Source: Molanna angustata
Lineage: Eukaryota > Arthropoda > Insecta > Trichoptera > Molannidae
Length of the DNA: 64,000 nt
Direction: 5' to 3'
Assembly: GCA_963576475.1 (NCBI GenBank)
Contig: OY754984.1
Location: 14,773,722 to 14,837,721 of the forward strand
Below the pieces are notes generated by a model. The model was not told where the DNA came from, did not search any database, and worked only from the letters and a program-made list of their open reading frames with translations. Both the position numbers and the translations under genes were made by a program. Shown here piece after piece: positions 20,907 to 32,965 of this stretch. The stretch's first letter is position 1; every line of letters starts with the position of its first letter.

Positions 20907-21721
20907 ACACTAGAACCTCGATAATCCAAACCTCAGCTAATCCAGATACTTCAATAATCTAAACTTCAGCCTTCATAATTTTAATAATTCTTCAAATTTT
21001 TCATAACAAACTTTGTAGAAGTTCATTTTTATAAAATAAAAATATGAAACAACTTTGTTTACTTCTCTTATAACTTTTAAACATTTTTTTTAAACGTTAT
21101 AACTTTTTCGTAAGTTATAACATTTTCGAGATTTCTCTCAACTTCAGTACCTTCTTATATACTATTATAACTTATTCAGTAACTTCTTAATACTATTACT
21201 GAAGATGAGGGAAATCTCGAAAACGTTATAAGTTACAAAATTAAAAGTTAAGATTACAAGTAAACAAAGTTGTTTTATATTTTTATTTTATAATTCTAAT
21301 AACTCCCAATACCTAAACAACTGCTATTTCTCAGTTTTAGCCTTTGTGGCTCAGTTGGTTGGATATCAGACTCCTCAGCTAAAGGTCCTGGTTTCGATTC
21401 CCTGCGATGACCCCTTTTTTATTTGTCTGGATGCGTAAGTCTAAGTTGTTGTTGAGTGCATGTTATATTATTATTTGACATAGTATACCTGTTAGTTGGC
21501 CGAGAGGCACGGTACCGTAGGGTTAAAGTTTTATCAATGTCACCTAATACCACTCGTCAAAGGGCCCTGTATTGAAATTATTTAAAAAAGTGTGATTGAT
21601 AACATTTTTAATGTTCAGTTATAAAAAACATTATTTCGAAATGTCTGCATACTACAACACTTCTGAACATCTGAACAGGATATCAATTTCGGGTGTTCGG
21701 ATTATCAAGGTTCTACTGTGC
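20907..21721. mobile_element. pogo/Tigger-like element carrying a foldback and a SINE
   Basis: The left end ACACTAGAACCTCGATAATC and the right end (complement ACAGTAGAACCTTGATAATC at about 21697-21717) are inverted and typical of Tigger-like elements (CAGTAGAACCTCGATTATCC style). Inside are a long imperfect inverted repeat (about 21033-21150 against 21190-21297) and, nested, a tRNA-like SINE head at 21338. No transposase ORF remains. Confidence 0.7.
21338..21590 (+). mobile_element. tRNA-derived SINE family C, nested
   Basis: The head GCCTTTGTGGCTCAGTTGG has a D-arm/box A form, and GGTTTCGATTCC is box B, at the correct spacing, but the ends cannot form an acceptor stem. So this is a tRNA-derived SINE or tRNA relic, not a tRNA gene. 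The body continues to about 21590. It sits within the Tigger-like element and is younger than it. Confidence 0.55.
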
Positions 21722-21979
21722 CAATTTAGAAATGTTCTTCGTGAATCTACCAAGCTCTTCATGTTAATATATACAAATTACTTTGATGGACATTATATTA
21801 TAAAAACATATTATAAGTTGCCTTCAACGTGTTACTTCTGAAAAGGAACACATTGAAAATTGACAATTTCTATTTGATTCTCGCATTATGAATAGATAAC
21901 TTCTTGTAGTCAAATAAAGAAACTAATCAAAATACAAATCTGGTTGTTTATCCGTAACAGGGCCACAAGGTTGCAAAAG

Positions 21980-22289
21980 TCATAGATTTTTATTATAATA
22001 TACTAGATGTCGTAGTTAGCAAATTTTGTATGAATCGAAGTGAGGATTTTTGGTTGGCAGACCACATTGTTTTCCTATAGAAAATAGCGACTAATGTGAA
22101 TTGTTTTCGGATTTATTTGTCGTAAAAAACACTTTGTTTATTAAGATTTAGAGAACAGTTATCTAGGAAGTGTTGAAATGTAAGGAAAACTGCAATATGT
22201 TGCCAACCAAAACGTCAAACGTGCGATATACCATGACTCACTTTTTGCACGGAGTTCTACATCTAGTATATTATAATAAAAATATATGG
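21980..22289 (+). mobile_element. MITE family M, copy 2
   Basis: Full-length partner of 18660-18994 in the opposite orientation. The ends read ATTTTTATTATAATATACTAG and its complement, about 30 bp with one or two mismatches. Confidence 0.85.
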
Positions 22290-22873
22290 CAAAAGTCTTT
22301 TCAAAAAAATTCCTGTGTAATGGATAACCTTCTCCTTTTTTTAAAGGTTAAAAATATAATAATAACTTGTAGAATGCAAATATTCTTTGATTTTCAAAAC
22401 ACAATTTTTGACACCAATCAAATCAGTAAGGCCTTTTATTTACTTATAAAAATAAGAACACATTATTCCACAAAGCATTTATATTCTCTACGGATGACAA
22501 TTCCGGCTTATAAGGCCATAATCAACTGATTGATCCCTTGACCAGTTGCTTACAGTCTTATATGGAATAATATGTGGTCATATTTTTCTAATTATTATAG
22601 AATTCTACGTACCGATACCGTCTCACCGATAGATTGAAAACTAATGTCTATTATTTATTTATGAAAAATTAATTAATTTTGATATACCAGTCGGTTTATG
22701 GAACGAATCATCCTATAAACCAAAGCTTTGCTGATTATCAAATTTTGCAACCTCGTTAATATAAAACTGATCTTTCGATTGATTCCTTTTTGAAGACACA
22801 CATGGGTTAGTTGACTCAGTATGACAAGAAATCATTATAGTTTTTTAAACACAGACATAAATTATTTTTAAAT
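22290..22873. other. No gene seen
   Basis: AT-rich; nothing recognised apart from short chance ORFs. Confidence 0.5.
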
Positions 22874-23252
22874 ACAGTACAATCTCGCTAATCCAGCACT
22901 TCACTAAACTGACACATGTAGTATTACGAAAAACATTGATTTAATTCGAATTTTATTTATAAATAATACCTACTTACTAAATTATATATATTAGTAAGTA
23001 GGTACTACTTATATAATGAGTCCGAACCTAAGATTTTCACTCCGATGTGTGGCGGAGGAAATCGCCCTGTTGGCTGCTTCTACAACCTTCGTCCAATTTT
23101 GGACAAGACAACAGATGATCGTCATCCTGTTCTTAAATAATTATGTATAGAAATTTTCGATTTTTGTTCATTTTTCATACATTCTGGGGCAGTAATTAGA
23201 TTTTTCCGTGAATTTTTGTTTATAATAGTGCCGGATTAGCGAGATTGTACTG
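22874..23252. mobile_element. pogo-like MITE, about 379 bp
   Basis: The termini are CAGTACAATCTCGCTAATCC and its exact complement at 23232-23251, with TA next to both ends, which fits the TA target of the Tc1/mariner/pogo superfamily. No ORF. Confidence 0.8.
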
Positions 23253-24076
23253 GTATATAATATTATGTAGGGCAACATACTTTTGTACAAAATATTGATT
23301 CTTAAATTATATATATATAAATAATGTTATATACCTAATATCCCTTCTCTTTCCTAGTTGAAATCATACAAAAATATACCTACTTGTAATTATATACTTG
23401 TGAATATTTCAATAGTATTGTTCCCTAGATATTTTAATACTACTTAAAAATTATAAATGAATGTTTATAAACTGAGATTGATTGATAAGTTGTAAAGTCA
23501 GACCGTAATTTTTATGCAGAATACAATATCAGTCAACAAATCAAATAAGCAACCATTCAGAGCTCAAATCATGAAGTGAAGCAAGACGCTATTGTTTTTA
23601 ATAATAATGGTTGACTGTCAATAAAGTTATTGAGTTAATTTGAAGTAAACGGTCTACAAACGTTAATAAAATGCAAATAAACATAAATGTGTTAATTTTC
23701 ATTCTATTTATAACATATTTCTTTATCTTGAATTCTTTCTGAGTGTCTTCCTTGCTTATATTGGCTTTTGCGTTTATAAAAATAACTAATTCCACCTAAT
23801 GTGAAAAGATAAGTAATTTTATTTATTTTATATATTGTCAATATCCTGTTATAAGTGAACACGACATGCAAACTTCATCAATATTTTACACAAACATATT
23901 AAAGCAGCATCCAAGATTAAAACAGCCAAAAAAATATAAAAAAGAAGACATAATTATTCAAAAAGCTATACAAAGTTAATACCTATATAGAAACACATAT
24001 AGCAATAAAAAGTAATGAAACTTAAATGACAACTGATGAGTATAATTTGTCTATATTTTATCTTTGCGGCAGGTAA
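23253..24076. other. Intergenic AT-rich DNA with one repeat fragment
   Basis: Positions 23487-23640 are similar to 35360-35505 (ACCATTCAGAGC, GAAGTGAAGC, GTTGACT...ATAAAGTTAT), the sequence upstream of R5 copy 4, so R5 belongs to a longer unit. Nothing else is recognised. Confidence 0.5.
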
Positions 24077-24175
24077 TATGCACTATAGTGCTTTAGAATA
24101 GCACTATAGTTCTTTAGAATAACACTATATATAGTGCTTTAGGATAGCACTATATAGTGCTTTAGAATAGTGCTT
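24077..24175. repeat. Short tandem repeat of about 28 bp
   Basis: About four imperfect copies of ATAGTGCTTTAGAATAGCACT. The unit is partly palindromic (AGTGCT/AGCACT). Confidence 0.8.
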
Positions 24176-24460
24176 CCATTCTTATCTGTTATCGTTTTCG
24201 GGTGTCCCATAAGAGCCGGGTAATCGAAAATACAACAGGCAACAATAACATCTCACATAGTTCCGCAGTGAGGTTCACCATCCATTTTGAATGTTGCCTT
24301 TTTAAATGAGAAGAGAATAATGTGTGTGGTCATACTCGCACGTGTCGTACTTCCTTTGATAAGGTTGTGCATACCCGCACACCTGTCGCTGTTTACCCCG
24401 CATTGTGGGATGGATATGCCATTATGGTACGAATGGATGAGGCAGTTCTTATTTAATTAG
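24168..24460 (-). repeat. Interspersed repeat P, copy 2
   Basis: The most compact and complete copy. On the minus strand it runs from ACCATAATGGCATATCC through GGCAACATTCAAAATGG to TTTTCGATTACCCGGCTC and the GGAAGCACTATT end. Confidence 0.7.
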
Positions 24461-26074
24461 ATATCTGACTCGGCCTCGTTTCCTGGTGGGGACGCAATTT
24501 TTCTATTAAAATAAAACAAAATCTTATCAATCAATCCTCGGACATTCGTAGATTTATAATAGATTTGGAGTTTATAGAATTCCACTATAGATACACATTT
24601 CACAATATTTTCTCATAATTCCACACTCGATTATACCAATATAACTATTCCAAAGAATTTCACACCAAACAGTGTTTGATTTGGTGAATATTTTTAATAT
24701 TTTGACATTTTTTCAATTGAAAAAAAAAACATTGCATTTATTTTTCGATCTGATTTTTCTATGGTTAATTATTCCGTGTATGTAGTATTAATATTATTGT
24801 GTTAAATTTAAGGTTTGTGTATAATTAAATATTACAATTATCATTTAATATTAATGGTGCTTTGCTTTGAAAATTCTGTCTTCACCATGACCATTATCAA
24901 TAATTATTTCGCCATCAAAACTTATATTACAAAAAAGATTGGATACGAAAGAATAATGTGCAAAGGACTATGCGACTACAGAAAAATTGAAAACCATGAA
25001 CGAAAAGGCATTCCATCGGGAGTTGAAAACAAGACTGTACTAAGAACTGAACTAAAGTGTTGTTGCATATGACTAACTATTATATTACAATAATATTATT
25101 GTCATGAGCCAAGTGGCTCCTTTAATAATTATTTTAAATAAAAAAAAAATATATCAGATATCCGTGGCAACCGATAGTAACTCAATTTTTCATTGTATTT
25201 AACTTAATAACGGACAATTATTGATGAAACCAATAGTATATTAATAATAATTTATTTTAGGTAAATGAAACAGCTACATATGTGCTCTAGAAGCATGCAT
25301 GCTCTTCTAGTTGCTCGTCTGTCTTTCTGTCGTAGGTCGGAACCTGCATCGTAATATGTATATTAAAATTACCAACTTCTGAACTTGTCAACCTCAGATA
25401 AACCCTGAGGGTTTCGATGGTTGACTTAATGTTATATTAAAAATGTCAAATAAATAAATTTACTAGTTATGATTACCTACCTAAAATAAATTTTTACTAT
25501 TTTTTTCAATTTTCTTTGCTTTTATATTTATATTCATAATTTTAAGGCATTGAATACTCTTATATTTTGACTGTCAGTTTTGTTTTGCATTTGTAGCACA
25601 AGCATTTGCTTTATTATGGGAATGTAGGAGTATGTACAAATAATTTGTTGTAAGGACATATTTATTCTTTTAACAAAATGACAGAACTAAATGAATGGTG
25701 TTTTAAATTGAGCATTTTACTGTCCCAGATCAGAGAAATTTTTAGTTTTTGGGATTTTATTATCAAACCAAAGAATGTCTGTAACTTTCATTAGTTTTCT
25801 GGGACTATTTTAAATTACAAATATTATCGAGTTACGACAGTACCGAATCGGAGAGTTTTATAAAAAAATATGATTATGATATTTGAAATTTGAATTAGTA
25901 TTTTTATCATCTTACTTTATATAATTGACTGTAAATAAACATGTATGCTTGAAGTAAATCTAATTTATGTTAAACACATATCTCGTTTGGTCATGACATT
26001 TTATTTTTAAGTTAAATGTATAAGAATACCATTTTTATAAATGAGTTTTTATAATATGTTCATGTATTAGAGAT
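24461..26074. other. No host gene seen; one SINE tail
   Basis: AT-rich. Positions 25590-25672 match the tail of SINE family A (AGCACAAGCATTTGCTTTAT, AAGGACATATTTATTC). The 85-codon ORF at 24815 has no recognisable feature. Confidence 0.5.
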
Positions 26075-26290
26075 GGGACTACACACCATTCCAACTAAAG
26101 AGACATCATTCATACCATCATGGCGTATCCCACAATGTGGGATAACCAGAGACAGGTGTGTGGGTAGGCATTGTCTTATAAAAACCAACCTTGTCACACC
26201 TTAAAAGGCACTACATTTAGAATGGGTGGTGAACCTCTTTGCTGAACTATGTGAACTATGTGCTGCCAAAAAACTGCTTTGCAGTTTGGC
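26075..26290 (+). repeat. Interspersed repeat P, copy 3
   Basis: Contains CACAATGTGGGATAACCAG, GACAGGTGTGTGGGTAGGC and AATGGGTGGTGAACCTC like the other copies. It lacks the ATTACCCGG right end. Confidence 0.7.
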
Positions 26291-28417
26291 GGGAAAAGAA
26301 CAATGTATTACTTTTATTAAAAAATAAATATCTTAAAAAAAAAAAAAAGATATTATTTTGCGTGGTGTGAAGTTCATGCAAAATGACATCTTTATTTGGT
26401 TTCGTCTTTTAAAATTTTTTAGCCCTAATATGATGAAAAAATTCAAATATTTTTTATGCAATAGTGTATAAAATGAAATCTCTAATACGTAGTACATTAT
26501 ATTATGTATGTGTTTTTATGTTTAATTTTTCAAATTGTATCATAACTCATCTTCTTGACATTGATTAAACAAAAAAGTTTCAATCAAACAGTATTTAATT
26601 TTGAAAAAAATAAATTCCTTATTCAAAATATGAAAAAGATTTTAAATTACGTTTTATAGTTTGTTACTACGGTTAAAAGTCGCAACAATACTAATTGATG
26701 ATAAATTAACTTTTTTGTGCTTTTGGCTGTCTGATTTTTTTGTAAAACTGTACATCAGTCATTAATTTTTTGTTTTATGTTTTTTACATACACTTGTATA
26801 AGAGAAAATAGGATGCTAAATGTATTGTACTTAATTATACGCTCTTATACAAATCTATGTAAAATAATTCCATTTTCATATTTCCTCGCACGCGTTTAGT
26901 TTATCAACAACGAATAGTTTAATTTTAATAGTAAAATTATCTAGATTTGAGTCGTATATGTTTGAATACGTATAGTGATACAAGATATTCATAATGCAAT
27001 AGTTGTGCCTATTGGCAGAAGTTGCATGAAAACAGAATAGATGCAATGATGACCAAGAACAATTTGTTATAATACTACGTATGACAGGGTAAGAAATGAG
27101 GACACTAGGAGAGAGCGTTAGGTAAAGAGAGATGGCCACATGGAATGAATGAATGAGAAACGCATAGCGAAGAATATATACAAAGCTAACGCTGAGAAAT
27201 CTGAGCTTTGAGATTACACGACCATGGGAACAGTATTTTGAAATAGGGACATATAAGAAGAAGCTTTTTTTTTACAGCTTAAGTTTTATTTAAAAATAGT
27301 ATAAAAATTACAATTTTTCATAGCACCAATTACAATGTTCTTATTATGAATAAAATGTTTGAGTGAATTAAAAACAAAAAACTATTGAACCTACATATAG
27401 CATTGCAAGAGGGTTTAGGATTTAGGGAAGGGAAGCGAGGAGAAAAGGAAGAGGAGAGGAGAGGGATTAGCTCCCTTTTGGAGAAACAAGTTGTCGGGTC
27501 AATCGAAAGACCAGTCCCAGCGCAGGCATACCCAAAACACAATTAATATTTAACCATCTCCATCAAACATTTTCTGCTTGAACAATAGACGAAGATGTAT
27601 GAGAAGATTCATGAATTAATGATTAATGAGTTGTAATCAAGATAGAAAAATATAACATTCAGTTCTTTCTGCCTTAAGGAACATACATAATTCATGGCTG
27701 TCTTTGTGGCGAATAGTACCAAAGACAAAATATGTGTAATCTTACATAGATATCACTGTTTGTTTCATCATAATACGACTCATACTGGAATAAATGTATT
27801 TTATTTTTAAATTAGGTGTAAATATTGGCAAATAACTTTAATTTCAGAGGGCGAGACGGTTTACAAATATACCAACTAAGCAAAAAAAAAACAAATTTGT
27901 ACCCTGCGTAGCCCATGTGATTTATCAAGTTATTTGCTGATAACTATACTCATTTTATTATCATACTTAATCCATGACATAAAAAATGTGCCTATTTTTC
28001 TGAGCCACAATAATTGAGTGTTTGCTCTTGAAGCTTTCGTTTTTTGAGCCACGATCGGCTTGCTCTTGAAGTGTTAATTTTTAATCATGCTGTGTAGTAC
28101 TTACATAATATTGAATTATTTAGAGTTAGAGTGTATGCCAAAATATATTTAATACAGAAATATGTATTTCATAGAGAGACAATTTATATAATGTAAAGAT
28201 ATTGTATGTATGTAGATGTACATTCACAACTTTTTAATCCTCTTGAGCAATGAATCAATTTTTTCTATGGTTTAGTTTGTGCAAAATTATATATTTGTCG
28301 GTCAAAATGTGACCATGTTTTTGTGACCATGTTCCTGACAGAGTCATTTTATTTCTTCATTCTGAACCCTATTATGCACAGTTTTACTACGCACATGTCT
28401 CAGTAATTTATTTCAAA
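26291..28417. other. No host gene seen; R5 copy 3
   Basis: AT-rich. R5 copy 3, the most diverged, lies at 27848-27948. The 70-codon minus ORF near 27330-27542 is not recognised; its GC content is slightly raised and it may be a transposon tail. Confidence 0.45.
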
Positions 28418-28419
28418 TA

Positions 28420-29025
28420 CAGTGGAACCTCTCATAACGAGCATAATTTGTTCCAGAATCTTGCTCGTTATGTGAAACACACGTTAAGCCAAACTAATTT
28501 TCCCATATAAATCAATGTAAAACACGATAATGCGTTATATGCCAAATATTTTTTTCATGCAAAGCATTTATCTCTTTAATTTTGTCCTTGTTCTTGAGGA
28601 TAGTGCAAATCGTTGAAGTAGATCGACTGTATGAGCACGCTAGATAAACTACGCTTACACCACCTTCTCGCTTTTCAATGATTTTACGTTTCATTTCTGC
28701 AGTTACATTTATTCTCTTATGGCTGTCTTGTGGCTTTTAGATTTTTTTTGTAGTTATTAAACTTTGCACAAAAAAAATACAAATAATGTCTGAACATAAG
28801 TTTAGAAAAATGTGTGATCACATGCGACACTAACGTGCTAACGGTACGAGTGCTAAACACAGACTGACGCAATGACGCAGAAGTTCCGGCTCATAAGTGC
28901 GTCATATGTTATGTGACTCCCCTTTCTGCATCACTCGTTATGCGAAATGTCGCTTGTTAAGGGAGCAATTATTTCACATTTTTTTTGCTCATTATGAGAG
29001 GTGCTCGTTAAGAGAGGTTACACTG
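28420..29025 (-). mobile_element. Deleted Tigger/pogo transposon
   Basis: TA dinucleotides at 28418-28419 and 29026-29027 flank inverted ends CAGTGGAACCTCTCATAACG and complement CAGTGTAACCTCTCTTAACG. A second inner inverted GCTCRTTATG motif follows each end. The minus strand carries the start of a transposase (separate entry). The element is only about 606 bp, so most of the transposase gene is deleted. Confidence 0.85.
28512..28694 (-). pseudogene. Tigger transposase N-terminus (CENP-B-type HTH), truncated
   Basis: Minus-strand ORF of 60 codons: MKRKIIEKREGGVSVVYLAC and then STSTICTILKNKDKIKEI, which matches the N-terminal helix-turn-helix of pogo/Tigger transposases (IA...LS.STICTILKNKDKI). 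The DDE catalytic domain is absent. It sits inside matching TIRs, so the assignment is well supported. Confidence 0.8.
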
Positions 29026-29519
29026 TACATTAATCCTACTTTTGGTGTCTTTCGCCTCCTTTTCAAAATAACTAAACTTTTTCCTTATATTCCTACAACT
29101 GTCTTTGTTAATTTTAACCCCAGTTCCCATGAAAACCTCAACTTCATTAAAAATACCTGATTTTGAATTATCACCATGAAAAGTTAATATTATTACTTGT
29201 TCATCTTTATTAAATTTTTTCATAATTTTGATTGACAAATATTATATACTGCGTATATTTTAAGAAGAATTATATACATATAATATTGTATTAGAATGGG
29301 TAGACATGGACGGAGTGCTCAAGGTATGTTCATAGTATGTTAAATTGTATTAATATAAATGCAATTACGCAATAATATTAAATTCATTAAGTTAGATATT
29401 TCAATATTTGTCAAATTTTTTATACTTGTATTATATTTTAATTATCTTAAATAAAAAAGTATTTTATTTTATAAATAATTAATTGTTTTATTTATTGTGA
29501 TTTTACCCAACTCTATTTT

Positions 29520-30035
29520 TACTCCTCTCCACCCCAAAGGGATATAGTGGGGAGTTACGAATTCACAATTTTTAAGGCTATTTTTTTATCGCAGTTTATC
29601 AACTAGTATCACGCCGAGAATGTATTCTAAAAATTTCATCACAATGAATCTGTGTGCGTGCGTGTTTATTTTACTTTATCGATTATAGACTAAAAATACT
29701 CATTCGATTCTTTTCAAATTCGTGTATCTAGTACTCACTTAGACCCCATTAGATTTTGAAGGATATCTGATCAGTGCTTCTCAATTTTACTGTCAAATAT
29801 TTCAAAGTGACCCCAAGCTCAGGAAAATTTAAATATGATAATTTGTTTTCAATTTTTTAAAAGGGCACACCAATTTCATAAAATGGCATTAAAGAATTGA
29901 CAATTTTTCATAATGAAATATTTAAATCAAAAATAATTTAACAAACTCATTTCATAAAAATGTTGAAAAATTTCCATACAAAATTTGAATACTTTGTGGT
30001 GTGACTCGATAGTGAGGAGACACAACCCAGAGGGG
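29520..30035 (+). mobile_element. Repeat family Q, copy 1
   Basis: Starts TTTTTACTCCTC and ends near GATAGTGAGGAGACACAACC. Shared internal landmarks: GATATAGTGGGGAGTTA, ATTATCAACTAG, TTTCATCACAATG, TTTGAAGGATATCTGA, AAAATGGCATT. The ends carry an imperfect inverted ACTCCYCACTAAC motif, so a MITE is likely. Confidence 0.75.
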
Positions 30036-30362
30036 AACTAGAAACTCCACCAATTACAATGGCTCATTCATGCCATAGAGAGAGTCATACAAGTTCTTAG
30101 AGGAGTTTACATCCTGCGTGTCAACCAGTTCTGGTATCCATAGGTATTATATACTCTTTGAGTTCTGGAGGCAAACCATTACAAACAACATAATTTCATT
30201 TTTCTTTTTGAATATTACGACGAGAATAAGTATGTGTATGCAAGTGAGACATGAACTTAAAATAAAAATAGATGAATAAAAATATTGAAAAAAATTGTTG
30301 TAAAATTGAAAAATATTGTGAATAAAATTATTTAGTCATAATCTTATAAAATGCTAATTATT

Positions 30363-30500
30363 TTTTACTCCTCACTAACCCAAGGGGATATAGTGGAGAG
30401 TTATGATTTCGCAATTTTTAATGCTATTTTTTTTAATGCAGATTATCAACTAGTATCATGTTGAGATTAAATTTCTCCTTTACATATGTGTGCTTGCACT
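30363..30500 (+). mobile_element. Repeat family Q, left-end fragment
   Basis: Only the left about 130 bp (ACTCCTCACTAACCCAAGG to ATTATCAACTAGTATCATG), standing just before copy 2. Confidence 0.75.
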
Positions 30501-30521
30501 CTGGTAAAAGGAAATATGTTT

Positions 30522-31130
30522 TTACTCCTCACTAACCCAAGGGGATATAGTGGGGAGTTATGAACTCGCAATTTTAAGGCAATTTTTTTTATTGCAGATT
30601 ATCAACTAGTAATCAACATGCTGAAATTGTATTCTGAAAGTTTCATCACAATGTATCTGTGTGTGTGTGCTATGTACGGCGTGTTTATTTTACTTTATTG
30701 ATTATAGACTAAAGTACTCATTCGATTCTTTTCAAATTTAGCAAATTTGTATATCTGATACTCACTTAGATCCCATTAGATTTTGAAGGATATCTGAATA
30801 GTGCTTCTCAATTTTTTTAACTGTCAAATATTTCAAAGTTACCCCAAGCTCAGGAAACTTAAAATATGAAATTTTTATTTTCAAATTGGTAAAAAGGCAC
30901 ATCACTTTCATAAAATGGCATTGAAGAGTTATCAAGTTTTCGTAATAAAATATTTAAATAAAAAATAATTTACTTAATAAACTCATTTCATGAAATGCCG
31001 AAACGGGACAAAAGCGCTAAGGGGAAGGAGAAAGATTTCATGAAATGCCGAACATTTTCCATACGAAATCTGAATACTTTATAGAATGACTCGTTAGTGG
31101 GGAGTATAGCATTGGGCACAACCCACCCGT
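30522..31130 (+). mobile_element. Repeat family Q, copy 2 (with a 32-bp SINE insert)
   Basis: Full copy from ACTCCTCACTAACCC to GTTAGTGGGGAGTATAGC and CACAACCCA. Interrupted at 31003-31034 by a short SINE-B tail flanked by an 18-bp duplication. Confidence 0.8.
31003..31034 (+). mobile_element. 32-bp SINE-B tail insertion with 18-bp TSD
   Basis: The insert reads ACGGGACAAAAGCGCTAAGG plus GGAAGGAGAAAG, the 3' end of SINE B (13891-14179). It lies between perfect copies of ATTTCATGAAATGCCGAA (30985-31002 and 31035-31052). Other family Q copies lack it. Confidence 0.85.
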
Positions 31131-31544
31131 TTCAAATTAATTTCAATTGTCTTAAAATATATTATGTAATGAATGAAACAATTTAATAACAAAGACATTC
31201 ATTTAATATTCAATGTTAACAAATTTGGTAAAAACAATGAGTACATATATTTTATATGCAGATAACAGTGGGTGATTGTATTGCCTTACAATAAATATAA
31301 TTACATATATTAATATTATCTATACCTACTTAATGTAATTATATGTACCTATTATCTTAATAATTAATACACATATATTTAATATAAAGATGTGAAATAT
31401 ATTTACTTGCAATTTATTTGGTTTGTGTGACTAGAAGACAGATGATTTATTCTTATATAAAATTACAATATAATGGAATCCATATTCATTAATTATGTTT
31501 ATTTTAAATATTAAGTAGTAGGCCAAATGTTTATATTGTAAAGC

Positions 31545-31945
31545 CAACTAGGACTTGGATCATCCCTAATGATAAATGTAAACTAGAACTTAAATGTGTC
31601 AACTAGGACTTGGAACCATATTAAATTATGTGTCAACTGGGAATTGAAACCATATTAAATAATGTGTCAACTGGGAATTGAAACTATCTTAATGTGTCAA
31701 CTAGGACTTGGAACCATATTAAATAATGTGTCAACTGGGAATTGGAACTATCTTAATGTGTCAACTAGAATTTGTAACCCACTTAATGTGCCAACTGGGA
31801 CATGGAACCATATTAATGTGTCAAGTTGTACTTGGAACCATTGAAGTGTGTCAAATAGAACTTGTGTGATAACTAGAACATGGAACCTGCGTAATGTGTC
31901 AACTAGGACTTGGAACCATATTGCTGTGTCAACCATAGAATTATA
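31545..31945. repeat. Minisatellite, 26-36 bp variable units
   Basis: About thirteen imperfect repeats of GTGTCAACTAGGACTTGG plus AACCATATTAA with length variation. The ORFs on both strands are by-products. Confidence 0.9.
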
Positions 31946-32502
31946 ATATACAGAAGCCACGTCTAGTACAAATTTCGAATTCAAATGTATGCCAAATTTT
32001 TTTTACATGTGTATGTGAGGCGGTAGATCGGTTGGTCTACGTATTATGTAGGTGTGCGTATACTAGAAATTCGTCTGTTTCAGAGTAGTTTTAGTTGGCA
32101 TACATTCATTGCGCTGACTAGGTATCTGTATCACATATAATCTAAGGTGTCAATTAAGACGTTGAGTCATTATTTCATGCCAATAGGACAATTACTAGTG
32201 CTATTTCGATTTCCAGTTCCAAATTTTTAATCAATAATACTTTTTATTACAATATTATTTGAAATATTAATAATCAGTCTAATAAACCTTTCTTGCCTTA
32301 GACATTTCTCTTCAAAGAGCTGTTTTTTTGTGGCCTTGATACAATGTAGATCTATAAATATGAAACTGTATAGCAATATTAGCGAAAAAATCACAGATAC
32401 AGATATTTTAGTAAAACAGTTTGTCTCAAGGTTAAAAATCTAACTATACAATAATACTAAGTTTAGTTTGTCGATCGACAATTCTTGATAGAACTCCATT
32501 GT
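31946..32502. other. No gene seen
   Basis: AT-rich sequence with nothing recognised. Confidence 0.5.
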
Positions 32503-32561
32503 ACGTTGATATGTTATAAAAAATATAAAAATACTTGGTAATTGTTCTATTGTGTTTATTT

Positions 32562-32604
32562 GATTATTGACGCGTTTCGTGCAAAGCACATCGTCAGAAT
32601 AATG
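32562..32604 (-). ncRNA. Hammerhead-like ribozyme motif of the Penelope element
   Basis: Minus strand: stem I ATTATT (32603-32598), core CTGACGA (32597-32591), hairpin GTGC-TTT-GCAC (32589-32579), GAAAC (32578-32574), short stem III ending GTC (cleavage expected after 32569), then AATAAT (32568-32563), which pairs with stem I over six bases. Type-I hammerheads with minimal stem III are known in Penelope-like elements. A deviation is one extra T (32590) between the core and stem II. Activity is unproven. Confidence 0.5.
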
Positions 32605-32965
32605 CTCTACAAGACTGAGACTAGTGGTTATATACAAAATTTACATGGCAGGTGTATAAAAATGTTGGTTTTTGAACGGTTGAAAAGAAGTTATATAATG
32701 CAAATGAATCTATACAAATCTACGTTTTAATACTATGAATGTAGTTGGGTCACTGGTTGTAGTCCCCTGTGTCCATTAGGCCTGTAACAAAAGGAAACGA
32801 CAGCAGTAAAATTCGAAAGGTAAATAATATTGTATTTATTGGTTTATTGTTATCTTTTAAGTGTGGTTAAAACCAATGTATTTCATAGATATTTGGTAGT
32901 TATAATTACAAACAGCTTAATTTTAATCTTAATGTATTTAACAACAAAGGAAGGTATATGTCTGT

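Noticed and set aside
21338..21412. Functional tRNA gene
   Set aside because: Boxes A and B are present but no acceptor-stem pairing exists; a SINE head is more likely. The same holds for the SINE A and B heads.
32010..32110. Possible RNA gene near GGCGGTAGATCGGTTGG
   Set aside because: Box-B-like sequence is missing and no stem structure could be drawn.
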